From: Bacteroidales bacterium
Lineage (GTDB): Bacteria > Bacteroidota > Bacteroidia > Bacteroidales > Tenuifilaceae
Reading direction: 5' to 3'
DNA: 64,000 bases
Assembly: GCA_020636835.1 (NCBI GenBank)
Contig: JACJXC010000005.1
Location: 62,001 to 126,000, forward strand
Shown: in pieces, positions 54,117-63,733 of the stretch
Numbering within the stretch: position 1 is the stretch's first letter
Layout of the letters: every line of letters begins with the position of its first letter
Notes under the pieces: generated by a model
Told to the model about the DNA's origin: nothing
What the model saw: the letters and a program-made list of their open reading frames with translations, nothing else
The model's database searches: none
Made by a program: the position numbers and the translations under genes

Positions 54117-56342
54117 ATGAACAAAATATTTTTAAAAATCGGATTGCTCCCGATTATTATTGCCACCCTACTAACCAGTAAAACAATTGCGCAAGAAACC
54201 ATTACGGGTAGAGTTTTTGGGCAGGACGAAAAGGGTGAAGTAGCCCCGCTCCCCGGGGCAAACATTGTGTGGGCAGGGAGCACCATTGGCGTATCGACCA
54301 ATGCCGACGGAGAATTTAGCCTACAAAGAATTGAGGGTTACAAAAAAGTCATCATCAGCTTTGTGGGTTTCAAAACCGATACGCTGAGTATCGAACATAA
54401 CGTTGTGGTTAACCATACCCTAAGCCAATCGGTCAACATCGAAGGCGTAACAGTAAGCACCACGGCAGCAGGAACACATTTTCACCGGCTCACCCCAATA
54501 CAAACCCAGGTAATATCGGGAGGCGAACTGAGAAAAGCGGCTTGCTGTAACCTATCGGAAAGCTTCGAAACCAACGCCTCGGTAGATGTATCGTACAGCG
54601 ATGCCGTTACTGGAGCCAAGCAAATTCAACTACTGGGGCTTGCTGGAACATATACCCAGATGCAGTTCGAAAATATCCCAACGCTACGAGGGCTAGCCGC
54701 AGCCCACGGTCTAGGTTACGTTCCGGGTACATGGATGGAATCTATCCAAATATCAAAAGGAACAGCCTCGGTGGCCAATGGCTACGAGAGCATTACCGGG
54801 CAAATCAACATAGAGTACAAAAAGCCGTGGGACGACGAAAAAATGTACCTCAACATCTACACCAACAATCTGGGAATGGCGGAACTGAATGCCAACTACG
54901 CCTTCAATGTGAGCGATAAGGTTAGCACCATGGTATTAGCCCACGGATCGCATCTTGGGAACCGGGTTGACCATAACCACGACTCCTTTTTAGACCATCC
55001 GCTCACCACGCAGTACCACCTGTTCAACCGCTGGAAATACCAGGGGAAAAATTTGGAATCGGATTTTGGGGTAAAATATATGAGCGAAGATAGACAAGCC
55101 GGGCAAATGGATTACCGCAGTAAGATTGTGCAAAAGGAAGGAAACCCGTACGGAATAGAAATTGAAACCCAACGATTTGAAATATTCAGCAAGGCGGGCT
55201 ACATTTTCGAGCGCGAAGCCACCAGTGTTGGGTTTATTAACGCCTTTACCTATCACGACCAAAAATCGTTCTACGGGGTACGCAACTACGATGCAAAACA
55301 GCAAACGTACCACAGCAACCTTGTTTTTATAACCTACCTGGGGAACACCAACCATAGCATAAAAACTGGGGCTAACTTCACCTACGACAATTACGAAGAA
55401 CAATTAAACACCTTAAATCTGGATCGCTACGAACGAGTACCGGGGCTGTACGCCGAATACACCTACAAATACCTCGAAATGCTGACCTTTATGGCGGGCT
55501 ACAGAATTGACCACCACAACAGGTTCGGGTATTTCACAACCCCTCGCCTACACCTGATGTACAAACCCTGGGAACAACTCACCATTCGGACAAGCGCAGG
55601 CAAAGGGTACCGATCCCCCTCGGCAATAGCGGAGAATAGTCACTTGCTGGCCAGCAACCGGCAGTTTGTTTTTGAGGAGAATGCAAAAATGGAGGAAGCC
55701 TGGAACTTTGGAATCAACCTAATACAACGCTACAAGGTGCTGGACAAAAACATCAGCATCAGCACCGATTACTACCGGACTAATTTCGTAAACCAGTTTA
55801 TTGTTGATACCGACAGGGATGTATCCAACGTTTACCTCTACAACCTCGATGGAGAATCGTACTCCAATAGCTACCAGATTGAGATTAATACGCAACCGGC
55901 AAAAGGGCTCGACCTAACGTTAGCCTACCGGATAAACGATGTTAAAACCACAATCAACGGCAAATTGCAGGAAAAACCCCTAATCAGCAGAAATAAAGGG
56001 CTGATAAGCATCAGCTATAAAACGCCTCTGAAAAAATGGCAATTCGACTATACGGTTCAGCTAAATGGAGGAGGACGACTATCGAACATGAATGGCTATC
56101 CTGCCAGTATCCAAACGGAAGATAATTTTGCGTCGTTCACCACCATGAATATTCAATTAACGAAGCTATTCAGGAAATGGGATCTGTACATTGGTGTTGA
56201 AAATCTGACCGGATTCAAACAGTCAAACCCCATTATCTACGCCGAAAACCCATACAATCAATACTTTGATGCCTCCCAGGTTTGGGGACCAATTACCGGA
56301 GCCAAATACTACGCGGGTATCAGAATATCAACATGGAAGTAA
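54117..56342 (+). CDS. TonB-dependent receptor, probable metal uptake
   Basis: 741 residues. Signal peptide (IGLLPIIIATLLTSKTIAQ), a carboxypeptidase-regulatory-like domain (about 25-110: GRVFGQDEKGEVAPLPGANIVWAGST), plug (about 115-230) with an unusual CCNLSESFETNASVDVSYSDAV, LLGLAGTYTQMQFENIP and GTASVANGYESITGQINIEYKKP, and a barrel with several His-rich loops (HGSHLGNRVDHNHDSF, IDHHNRF). The CC in the plug and His-rich loops, plus the HYC_CC_PP and HMA neighbours, point to a transition metal substrate, probably copper. The ligand is inference. Confidence 0.82.
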   Translation: MNKIFLKIGLLPIIIATLLTSKTIAQETITGRVFGQDEKGEVAPLPGANIVWAGSTIGVSTNADGEFSLQRIEGYKKVIISFVGFKTDTLSIEHNVVVNHTLSQSVNIEGVTVSTTAAGTHFHRLTPIQTQVISGGELRKAACCNLSESFETNASVDVSYSDAVTGAKQIQLLGLAGTYTQMQFENIPTLRGLAAAHGLGYVPGTWMESIQISKGTASVANGYESITGQINIEYKKPWDDEKMYLNIYTNNLGMAELNANYAFNVSDKVSTMVLAHGSHLGNRVDHNHDSFLDHPLTTQYHLFNRWKYQGKNLESDFGVKYMSEDRQAGQMDYRSKIVQKEGNPYGIEIETQRFEIFSKAGYIFEREATSVGFINAFTYHDQKSFYGVRNYDAKQQTYHSNLVFITYLGNTNHSIKTGANFTYDNYEEQLNTLNLDRYERVPGLYAEYTYKYLEMLTFMAGYRIDHHNRFGYFTTPRLHLMYKPWEQLTIRTSAGKGYRSPSAIAENSHLLASNRQFVFEENAKMEEAWNFGINLIQRYKVLDKNISISTDYYRTNFVNQFIVDTDRDVSNVYLYNLDGESYSNSYQIEINTQPAKGLDLTLAYRINDVKTTINGKLQEKPLISRNKGLISISYKTPLKKWQFDYTVQLNGGGRLSNMNGYPASIQTEDNFASFTTMNIQLTKLFRKWDLYIGVENLTGFKQSNPIIYAENPYNQYFDASQVWGPITGAKYYAGIRISTWK

Positions 56343-56476
56343 TAGCCGCCCCTGCTCAACGCAATCAGCACTCGAACATTACCGAGCATCGGGACACTCT
56401 AGTCGGGTTCACAAAACGAATGAATGCATAAAATTAAAAGCATCACCAACAATGTTTCACTTAAACAATTAAACAC

Positions 56477-56785
56477 ATGAAAAAGATCCTATTCGCGCTA
56501 TTAGGTATAATCCTAATTGCAGCAACAAACACAGAGGCATACGCCCAGAAAAAAGTAACAAAAACCGCTGTATTCGAGGTTTCGGTTCACTGCAAATCGT
56601 GCAAGGCCAAAATAGAGCGCGACATTGCCTTTGAGAAAGGGGTAAAGGAGGTTACCGCATCGGTTGACAAAAAACTGGTAACTGTTAAGTACGACGAAAA
56701 CAAAACCACCCCCGAAAAAATTGCCGAAGCTATTAAGAAGCTGGGCTACGAAGTAAAAGAAGTTGACAAGAAAAAGAAATCGTAA
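56477..56785 (+). CDS. Exported heavy-metal-associated (HMA) domain protein
   Basis: 102 residues: signal peptide (ILFALLGIILIAATNTEAYAQ) then one ferredoxin-like HMA domain with the metal site in VHCKSCKAKIERDI, a CxxC, and the typical KLVTVKYDENKTTPEKIAEAIKKLGYEV. It is a periplasmic CopZ/MerP-like metallochaperone. It lies 134 bp after the TonB receptor gene and before a bidirectional terminator, so it is the last gene of the plus-strand metal block. Confidence 0.88.
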   Translation: MKKILFALLGIILIAATNTEAYAQKKVTKTAVFEVSVHCKSCKAKIERDIAFEKGVKEVTASVDKKLVTVKYDENKTTPEKIAEAIKKLGYEVKEVDKKKKS

Positions 56786-56786
56786 C

Positions 56787-56819
56787 ATATAAAAGCCCCG
56801 CAATGCGGGGCTTTTATAT
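56787..56819. terminator. Bidirectional intrinsic terminator
   Basis: AAAAGCCCCGC and GCGGGGCTTTT around AAT, between the HMA gene and the convergent porin-like gene. Confidence 0.9.
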
Positions 56820-57862
56820 TAAAACGTTATTCCAAAACTGCCATAAACCATTAATCGATCAATGGGGCTTATGTTTCGGACATTAACCGAGCAAAGTAAA
56901 TTCTTGATGGGTTGATACTGTACCCCAGCAATTATTAAATGGGCTTTCGCAATATTCAATATGGCGGAGCGGTTTATATAATCGTACCGAATCAACACAT
57001 CAAATTTGGGATTGATTGTGTAAGCCCCAAAGGTTGAAAAACCGTAAAAATCCGAATTCTCCCTATATCCATAGTTCACAACCCTATTGTACTCCACAGC
57101 TACACGATACCTATCGGTTTTGTAGCCCACAAATCCCGAAAAAGCATATCTATCCTTTGCCAGTATTGCGGTGTCGGACTTTGGTGAATAATCGGTATAA
57201 AATTTAAGAATGAGGCCTTTAACTGGGTACACCTCCAAGTTATTGGAGTAAAGGAACTTCCCATTTTCGTCCTGACTTTTAAAGGGGCCATCGCCATTGG
57301 TTACAGAGGTTTGGTTCAACAACTTATCGCCATACTTTAAATCGACCTGTGCACCAAAATCAGCAGGATTGCCGTAGCGATGAACCTCCTGATAGGTAAA
57401 GTAAATATACCTGTAACCCCAGAATTTATCCTGAGTGGTTAGGTACTGCGTATTAAGCAACTGACCAACCCGTAAATCGATAAAAGGCATAGGAGAATAC
57501 TTAATCTCTGCCATTTTCAGGAATGCTGTGTACTTGCTACCCTCGTTGTAGGAAACATTCATTGGGTTACCGTTCTCGTCGGTTGCCTTAATTGCATTGG
57601 TAGTTCGGGTAACATCGTACACCAGGGTGGCTTTTAACTTGTCGGAAAATGTTGCAGAATACCCAAACAATGCCGTAGGCATTTCAAAAGCGCTCTTGGG
57701 CTTAAGCTCACCGCTAACCGTTGTATAATACGATGCAAAAATAGTTGCCCAAACCTTCTGCTTTACCTCAACAGGTTGAGCCTTTACCAGCGAATCCTGC
57801 GCTTTTATAGGGTTATAGCAAACCAACGCTACTCCAAAAATCAGAATCGATAATCTCTTCAT
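56819..57862 (-). CDS. Porin-like outer membrane beta-barrel protein
   Basis: 347 residues with a signal peptide (SILIFGVALVCYNPIKAQ). The whole mature protein alternates amphipathic strands (ATLVYDVTRTT, IDLRVGQLLNTQY, RYRVAVEYNRVVNYG, FDVLIRYDYINRS) and ends with an aromatic residue (GITF), the outer-membrane insertion signal. It resembles phosphate-selective porin O/P-like or related porins. The substrate is unknown. It is separated from crtB by 115 bp on the same strand. Confidence 0.7.
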   Translation of the reverse strand: MKRLSILIFGVALVCYNPIKAQDSLVKAQPVEVKQKVWATIFASYYTTVSGELKPKSAFEMPTALFGYSATFSDKLKATLVYDVTRTTNAIKATDENGNPMNVSYNEGSKYTAFLKMAEIKYSPMPFIDLRVGQLLNTQYLTTQDKFWGYRYIYFTYQEVHRYGNPADFGAQVDLKYGDKLLNQTSVTNGDGPFKSQDENGKFLYSNNLEVYPVKGLILKFYTDYSPKSDTAILAKDRYAFSGFVGYKTDRYRVAVEYNRVVNYGYRENSDFYGFSTFGAYTINPKFDVLIRYDYINRSAILNIAKAHLIIAGVQYQPIKNLLCSVNVRNISPIDRLMVYGSFGITF

Positions 57863-57976
57863 AGTTTTCTTTTTCGAGGTGCGAAAGTAAGAAAAGAAGT
57901 TTGAAGATGGAAGATAAGCGGGTGAATGGATGATGGATAATGCAGAATTTATAAATAAAACTCCAACGCACCCTAC

Positions 57977-58825
57977 TCAAACCATCCTCAACCTATAAGC
58001 CACCCAACACCAGGCAAGCAAAACAATCTTCTTGAAATTTGATATTCTAGACCGTTTACTTAGCAACTCGCTTGGCGAAACTTTTTTGATTTTTTTGAAA
58101 AGTGATGTGTAGTACTTATACGCAACGTAAACCCCCAGTTGCGAATCGCGGTTTAGCTGCTTAATTCCAACGAAGGCTTCGTCGAAATCGGCTTGAATAT
58201 CTTGCTCAATCTCAGCTTTCTGCTTTTGGGTAAAATTGTTGAAATCGACTCCGGGAAAGTAAACACGTCCCAAATCGTTGTAATCGTCGCGGATATCGCG
58301 TAAAAAGTTTATTTTCTGGAACGCTGCACCAAGTTTCTTGGCAGGTTGGTATAGTTTTTCGAATTCCTTCTGATTGCCACGGCAAAATACTTTTAGACAC
58401 ATCAAACCAACCACTTCGGCTGAGCCATAAATGTATTCGCCAATTTCCTCGTAATTGTATGATTTTGGGTTTAAGTCCATCTCCATACTTTTCAGGAAAG
58501 CATCAATTAAATTTTTATCAATATTATACCTGTTTACGGCTATTTGATAGCTCTGAAGAATTGGGTTGGTAGATATTCTTTCCGTTATAGCCTCGTATGT
58601 TTGGTTTTTGAAATCGTTAAGTAGCTTTTCCTTGTTATAGGAGTGAAATGAGTCCACAATTTCGTCGGCAACCCTTACAAAACCGTAGATGGAATAGATT
58701 GCCTCCTGAATATCCTTAGCGAAAAGCCTTGTTCCCAACGAGAAACTCGTGCTATACTTTTGGGTAAATATAGCGCTGTTGAGTAGCGAAACGTTGTTGT
58801 AGAGTGCAATTCTATCTATTTCCAT
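57977..58825 (-). CDS. crtB: Phytoene/squalene synthase family protein (CrtB)
   Basis: About 282 residues. The first Asp-rich motif is in VRVADEIVD (DxxxD) and the second in NFLRDIRDDYNDLGRVYFP (DxxxD), both needed for Mg-diphosphate binding. It condenses two GGPP to phytoene (or FPP to a C30 product). The ATG at 58825 overlaps the end of crtI by 14 bp, indicating a crtI-crtB operon. The pairing with a CrtI desaturase and a CruF-like gene makes carotenoid synthesis more likely than hopanoid or squalene synthesis. Confidence 0.9.
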   Translation of the reverse strand: MEIDRIALYNNVSLLNSAIFTQKYSTSFSLGTRLFAKDIQEAIYSIYGFVRVADEIVDSFHSYNKEKLLNDFKNQTYEAITERISTNPILQSYQIAVNRYNIDKNLIDAFLKSMEMDLNPKSYNYEEIGEYIYGSAEVVGLMCLKVFCRGNQKEFEKLYQPAKKLGAAFQKINFLRDIRDDYNDLGRVYFPGVDFNNFTQKQKAEIEQDIQADFDEAFVGIKQLNRDSQLGVYVAYKYYTSLFKKIKKVSPSELLSKRSRISNFKKIVLLAWCWVAYRLRMV

Positions 58826-60293
58826 ACCGTTTAACAATTTGCTGAGTTGTTAATTTTGAACTTATTACAGCCATTGGTAATCCTGTACCTGGGGCTGTGC
58901 TTGAACCCACATAGAAAAGATTTTTAAACTTTTCGTCGGTATTGTGCGGGCGGAAGTAAGCAATTTGGTTTAAATCGTGCGCTAGCCCAAGGCCGCTTCC
59001 CTTGTAAAGGTTAAACATCCTTTGCCAGTGGGTTGGGTTGTAAATAACCTTTGCCTTGAGGTTGGATTTTATGTCGTAATTAATTCGCTCCGAGAGGTCT
59101 GTAATAATTGTATCGGCAAGTTGTTCCGAATCGTCCCAGTTTGATTTATACCGTAAATCGGGAACTGGGCACAGAATAAAGATGCTTTCGCAACCCGCTG
59201 GGGCAAATTCTGGATTTGCCTTACTTGCTGTGTTTACATAGTAGTAAGGTTTCTCAAGGCTAATTTGATTCTTAAATATTTTGGAGCTGTACTCCTTAAA
59301 GTTTGTACCCAAAAAGTAGTTGTGAACGCTTAAATTATCGATATTACCATTAACACCAAGGTAAATGGTGTACGGTGCGAGAGTCCATTTTAGCTTATCG
59401 AGTTTTTGCTCGGTGTAAGCCTTCCGTTTAAGAATTGCACCACGGAACCAAGCCGCATCGGCATTAACAACATAAACATCCGCATTCCATTCATTGCCGT
59501 TTTTATCGATGAAGCCCGATATTTCGCCATTGTTCTGTTTATAATCTAAAATTTCTGTGTTAAAATGGAACTTAACTCCACGCTGAATTAATACTTGCAT
59601 CAAACCATCCACAATACGGTACATTCCACCGTTAACGTTGTGGTAGCCATCGTGCTTTAATTCGGTGTAGGTTAACATTGAGTAAACGGCTGGAGTATCG
59701 AATGGCGTTGCACCAAGAAAGAATGCAACTAAAGAGAAAATCACCTTAACCTCGTAGCTATTAAACCGTTTATCGAGCTCGCTCCACATTGAACGGAGCA
59801 TCAAAGGAGCATGCTGCATTGGAACACTAGCCAGTGTTAGCGCGTATTGGAGTAAAGTTTTAAAATTCCTGCGGATGATTTTACCCTCGGTATCGTGAAA
59901 TAGTTTTCCGGTTTTCCTTAGATATTCCTGCATTTTAAATGCAAAGTCGTCCTCAATGCCCTCAAACTCTTTGGCTAACCTATCTAAATCCTTATAAATA
60001 GTAAATATTTTGGGCGAATTGCTAAAATTCACCTTGTACAGTGGGTTGAGCTCATAAAAATCGAAAGGTTGCTCAATGCCGCACGATTTAACAAGCTCAG
60101 TAAATTCGTAGCTCATGGAAAAAAAGGTTGGAGCCATATCCCAGGTAAAGCCATCCTTTTCCAGTTTATTCAATCGTCCGCCAGCCTGATGGTACTTTTC
60201 AACCATCTCCACCTCGTATCCAATTGAGGTAAGCCTGAGTGCTGTACTTAAACCGCCTAGTCCAGTTCCAATTATAAAGGCCTTTGGTCTCAT
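58812..60293 (-). CDS. crtI: Phytoene desaturase (CrtI)
   Basis: 493 residues. The FAD-binding Rossmann motif is at the N-terminus (FIIGTGLGGLSTALRLTSIGYEVEMVEK), followed by AGGRLNKLEKDGFTWDMAPTFFS. The C-terminal FAD motif is NLFYVGSSTAPGTGLPMAVISSKLTTQQI. These fit CrtI-type phytoene desaturases of normal length. The number of desaturation steps cannot be read from sequence. It is divergent from the cruF-like gene with a 117-bp shared promoter region. Confidence 0.92.
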   Translation of the reverse strand: MRPKAFIIGTGLGGLSTALRLTSIGYEVEMVEKYHQAGGRLNKLEKDGFTWDMAPTFFSMSYEFTELVKSCGIEQPFDFYELNPLYKVNFSNSPKIFTIYKDLDRLAKEFEGIEDDFAFKMQEYLRKTGKLFHDTEGKIIRRNFKTLLQYALTLASVPMQHAPLMLRSMWSELDKRFNSYEVKVIFSLVAFFLGATPFDTPAVYSMLTYTELKHDGYHNVNGGMYRIVDGLMQVLIQRGVKFHFNTEILDYKQNNGEISGFIDKNGNEWNADVYVVNADAAWFRGAILKRKAYTEQKLDKLKWTLAPYTIYLGVNGNIDNLSVHNYFLGTNFKEYSSKIFKNQISLEKPYYYVNTASKANPEFAPAGCESIFILCPVPDLRYKSNWDDSEQLADTIITDLSERINYDIKSNLKAKVIYNPTHWQRMFNLYKGSGLGLAHDLNQIAYFRPHNTDEKFKNLFYVGSSTAPGTGLPMAVISSKLTTQQIVKRYGNR

Positions 60294-60410
60294 CGTGTTT
60301 TTTATTAAAAATAGTATTTATTTCATTAACAAGTGATTGTTTAAGTTGTTTTTTTCATTTTGCATAGTGCTGACAAAAATTGTAGATTCGTACTTCAAAC
60401 CTTTATAAGT

Positions 60411-61052
60411 ATGCTACAGTATTTGAAGTTCTCAAAGATTGTATTGATAGTTGGCTATTTGGTTGGAATTGTTGGAATTCTGATAAGTTTAGATAAACCT
60501 CACTATTTTACAGTTGCTTGGTATTTTGTTGTGTTGAGTTTTGGGCTGCTGATGCTATTTCATAAGCCCCACAGCATAAAATTCTGGATTACTTTAACGG
60601 TAATTGGCGTTTTGGGATTTGTTGTCGAGGCAATTGGAACCAACACCGGTGTTATTTTTGGGAACTACACTTACGGGAAATCACTTGGAATAAAATTATT
60701 CCAAACACCCTTGGTGATGGCCGTAAACTGGATGGTTTTGGTTTACTTAGTGTATGATTTGTTGAAGGGTTGGAATATCAATTTTATGCTAAAATCTTTT
60801 TTATCGTCAATAATACTAGTGGTTTATGATTTTGTAATGGAGCCAGTGGCAATTAAACTAGATATGTGGACATGGGAAGCAGGCAATCCTCCCTTGCACA
60901 ACTATATTGGGTGGTTTGTGGTTTCGTTATTGTTTTTCGTTTATATTTATCGGAGTAAATTAAGGTTTGATAATCCCTTATCGCGCACGCTTTTTTTGCT
61001 TCAAGGTGTATTCTTTGGAGCATTGAATGTGTTGTTTAGGTTGATTGAGTGA
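60411..61052 (+). CDS. cruF: CruF-like carotenoid 1,2-hydratase (DUF422)
   Basis: About 213 residues, mostly membrane helices (seven or so). The family signature includes FVVEAIGTNTGVIFGNYTYGKSLGIKLFQTPLVMAVNWMVLVYLVYD and LVVYDFVMEPVAIKLDMWTWE, with Glu/Asp pairs inside the membrane. CruF adds water to the end double bond of acyclic or monocyclic carotenoids, giving a 1'-hydroxyl. The ATG at 60411 is preferred over an upstream start without homology. Confidence 0.85.
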   Translation: MLQYLKFSKIVLIVGYLVGIVGILISLDKPHYFTVAWYFVVLSFGLLMLFHKPHSIKFWITLTVIGVLGFVVEAIGTNTGVIFGNYTYGKSLGIKLFQTPLVMAVNWMVLVYLVYDLLKGWNINFMLKSFLSSIILVVYDFVMEPVAIKLDMWTWEAGNPPLHNYIGWFVVSLLFFVYIYRSKLRFDNPLSRTLFLLQGVFFGALNVLFRLIE

Positions 61053-61094
61053 TTGAGAGATTTGGTTAATAAGTCATAAATAGCAAGTATAAAA

Positions 61095-61718
61095 ATGATA
61101 AAACCCTCGCATAGCAGATTTTACCAGTGGTTTTTCTACCATTATTTTAATTTTATTCTGAAACGCCATTTCAGGGAGATTAAAGTTATTTCCAATATCG
61201 AAATTGATAGCAAAAGCATTCTGCTTGTTCCTAACCATTTTAGCTGGTGGGATGGTTTCATTGCTTGGCACTTAAACAAAAATCACCTGAATAAAAAGTT
61301 CCATTTGCTGATGCTCGAAAGCGAGTTAAGCAAGCATCGATTTTTTACCAAGTTGGGAGCTTTTTCAATATCCCGAACATCGCGTGGACTTTACGATAGT
61401 TTGATATTCGCATCCAATCTAATCAAGGAGCAGGGTAATATATTGGTATTCTACCCACAGGGTAAACTATTCAGTCAGCATCACATAACATTGGAGTTTG
61501 CCAAGGGAATTGAGCGCATATTGCAGGACAAGCCCGATTGCCGAATAATCATGGCCACCAACCTAATTGATTACTATGGTTTTAAGAAACCAACTCTATC
61601 AATTTACTTAAATGAGTATATTTACGACGGCAGTTTTAACCTAACGCAGTTTCAGTTTGTTTACAATATGTTTTTGAAACAATCCATTCATCAACAGGAT
61701 AAAATCTTTAAGCAATGA
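61095..61718 (+). CDS. PlsC-family acyltransferase
   Basis: 207 residues. The acyltransferase motifs are PNHFSWWDG (NHxxxxD, catalytic His and Asp), ISRTSRGLYDS, and VFYPQGKLF (the usual FPEG appears as YPQG). The family includes lysophosphatidate acyltransferases, but here the neighbours are a CruF-like hydratase and a glycosyltransferase, which suggests acylation of a carotenoid glycoside. It is 42 bp after cruF, and its stop overlaps the GT2 start (ATGA). Confidence 0.82.
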   Translation: MIKPSHSRFYQWFFYHYFNFILKRHFREIKVISNIEIDSKSILLVPNHFSWWDGFIAWHLNKNHLNKKFHLLMLESELSKHRFFTKLGAFSISRTSRGLYDSLIFASNLIKEQGNILVFYPQGKLFSQHHITLEFAKGIERILQDKPDCRIIMATNLIDYYGFKKPTLSIYLNEYIYDGSFNLTQFQFVYNMFLKQSIHQQDKIFKQ

Positions 61719-62824
61719 TTCTTTTCTACCTGATACTTCCAATTGTTATTCTGGCAGTTTTGCGATTCCTTGTGGCGTTGTTCAACTATCTCACAAATCC
61801 ATACATAAAGGAGTATAAGTTAGCAACAGAGAGTTTGGTGTCGATTTTAATTCCGGCACGCAACGAGGAAAAGAATATCGAGAATTTGCTGGTCGATTTA
61901 TTGGACCAAACATACAGCAATATTGAAGTGTTGGTTTACGATGATCAATCCACCGATTCCACCTCACAAATTGTGCTGCAGTACTCCAAGAACAACCGTA
62001 ATATTAGCCTTGTAAGTGGAATGGAGTTACCCGAAGGTTGGCTTGGCAAGAACTTCGCTTGTTACAACCTTGCGCAGAAGGCTAAGGGTGATTATTTGCT
62101 ATATCTTGATGCCGACGTTAGGGTAAAACCTCAATTTATCGAGAATTCGCTTGGTTATATGCAGCACAACAAGTTGGCATTACTCTCATTCACGCCCTAC
62201 CAAATCACCAAATCCTTTGGCGAGCGTATTACAGTGCCTGTGATGCAGTGGATTTTACTATCGTTATTGCCATTGCGGTTGGTTCAGTGGAGCAAACGGC
62301 ATTCACTTTCCGCAGCCAATGGGCAAATGATGATGTTTAAAACCGAAATTTACCGTAAATACCAATGGCACGAGCAGTTTAAGGCAAACCCCGTAGAGGA
62401 TATCTCCATAGCGCGTTCGGTAAAGAAATTGCGTTACCGTATGGCCACTCTGCTTGGAACCGAGAACGATATTCAATGCCGTATGTACAGCTCATACAAT
62501 GAAGCAATAGCGGGCTTCTCCAAGAATGTATGCGATTTCTTTGGAAGAAACCATAAGGTGATGATTGCTTTTGCGGCTATCACGACATTAGGGCCATTCC
62601 TCGTTCTGTTTATTATGCCATTTCCGCTGATTTTTGCCTATTTCTTTTCGGTTATTATGGCAAGAATGATGGTTGCCCAATTATCTAAACAATCTACATT
62701 TATGAGTGTTTTACTGTTACCTATGCAGCAATTTGCATTTGTGCAGATGGTAAGAGCATGGATGAAAAGCCATAAAAGTGGAATATTAGTATGGAAAAGC
62801 AGAGAAATAATTACCAACAAGTGA
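61715..62824 (+). CDS. Family 2 glycosyltransferase, membrane (CruG-like candidate)
   Basis: 369 residues. N-terminal helix (FYLILPIVILAVLRFLVALF), a GT-A domain with PARNEEKNIENLL, YDDQSTDSTS and LYLDADVRVK (DxD for metal and sugar nucleotide), and VEDISIARSVKK, then two to three membrane helices at the C-terminus (IAFAAITTLGPFLVLFIMPFPLIFAYFF). The layout resembles glycosyltransferases of carotenoid clusters such as CruG. Position and coupling with the acyltransferase support a role in carotenoid glycosylation. The sugar is unknown. Confidence 0.8.
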   Translation: MILFYLILPIVILAVLRFLVALFNYLTNPYIKEYKLATESLVSILIPARNEEKNIENLLVDLLDQTYSNIEVLVYDDQSTDSTSQIVLQYSKNNRNISLVSGMELPEGWLGKNFACYNLAQKAKGDYLLYLDADVRVKPQFIENSLGYMQHNKLALLSFTPYQITKSFGERITVPVMQWILLSLLPLRLVQWSKRHSLSAANGQMMMFKTEIYRKYQWHEQFKANPVEDISIARSVKKLRYRMATLLGTENDIQCRMYSSYNEAIAGFSKNVCDFFGRNHKVMIAFAAITTLGPFLVLFIMPFPLIFAYFFSVIMARMMVAQLSKQSTFMSVLLLPMQQFAFVQMVRAWMKSHKSGILVWKSREIITNK

Positions 62825-63582
62825 TTTTCAGAAGTTTTATTCTGTTTTTATTACCATTTATTTTTGTTGTAAAAGTTGGCTCCGCAAATTCGTCGGTTTA
62901 CGACAATAGACTATACAATTGCTTCGTTTCGAACAATATGCAGGAATGGCAAAAGGTAATTGTTGATTTGGAAATGGAGTTTGAGGCCACAAAAAGTATA
63001 AACACAGAGTTTCAGTTACTGCACGCCCAATATGGTTTTATTGGATTCTTATTAGGTTCAAAGCGAACATCGTTGGGCGAGGAGTACATTGCAAAAGCCG
63101 ATAAGCATATTGCCAGCTTGCTTAAATTGAATCCCAAGTGGGTTGAGGTTATGGCCTTGGAGGCGGCCATTATTGCCTACAAAATATCGATCCGGCCATA
63201 CAAGGCGCCTTTCCTTGGCCCAAAAAGTATAAGTTTGATTGATGATGCCTTGGAACTCGAACCAAACAACATCTACGCACTTATTGAGAAAGGAAACTCC
63301 AAGCATTATGCACCTTCGTTTGTGGGAGGAAGCCCCACTGAAGCGATTGTTAACTACCAAAAAGCAATTACAAATATAAAAGTCTCAAATAAAACAAAAA
63401 CCTGGTGGTACTTAAACACCCTAACTCAAATGGCCTTGGCTGCCGAAAAAGCCAAAAACTATACACTGGCATCAAAAATGTATAAAGAAATTCTCTCCAT
63501 TGAGCCCAATTTTAAATGGGTAAAGGACGAACTTTATCCAAAATTCATCAAGAAAACAAGCCCCCAAAAACGAGTAGGCTGA
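62791..63582 (+). CDS. TPR-like exported protein
   Basis: 263 residues with an N-terminal hydrophobic segment (FILFLLPFIFVVKVGSANS, probable signal peptide) and helical repeats (SLIDDALELEPNNIYALIEKGNSKHY, AIVNYQKAITNIK, YTLASKMYKEILSIEPNFKWV) of tetratricopeptide type. It overlaps the GT2 gene by 34 bp, so it belongs to the same transcript. The role in the cluster is unknown; a scaffold for membrane-bound enzymes is one option. Confidence 0.75.
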   Translation: MEKQRNNYQQVIFRSFILFLLPFIFVVKVGSANSSVYDNRLYNCFVSNNMQEWQKVIVDLEMEFEATKSINTEFQLLHAQYGFIGFLLGSKRTSLGEEYIAKADKHIASLLKLNPKWVEVMALEAAIIAYKISIRPYKAPFLGPKSISLIDDALELEPNNIYALIEKGNSKHYAPSFVGGSPTEAIVNYQKAITNIKVSNKTKTWWYLNTLTQMALAAEKAKNYTLASKMYKEILSIEPNFKWVKDELYPKFIKKTSPQKRVG

Positions 63583-63733
63583 TCGACGACAAAAATTACT
63601 TGAATTGAGCCATCACTTCATTGTATACAAATACCAGTAATCGAATAATATTTTCGCCACTCCATTTTAATCCTTTTATTTTTTTTGCAGTCCATAATTA
63701 CAGTAACTTGTACAAAATTTAATTGTTATAGAT

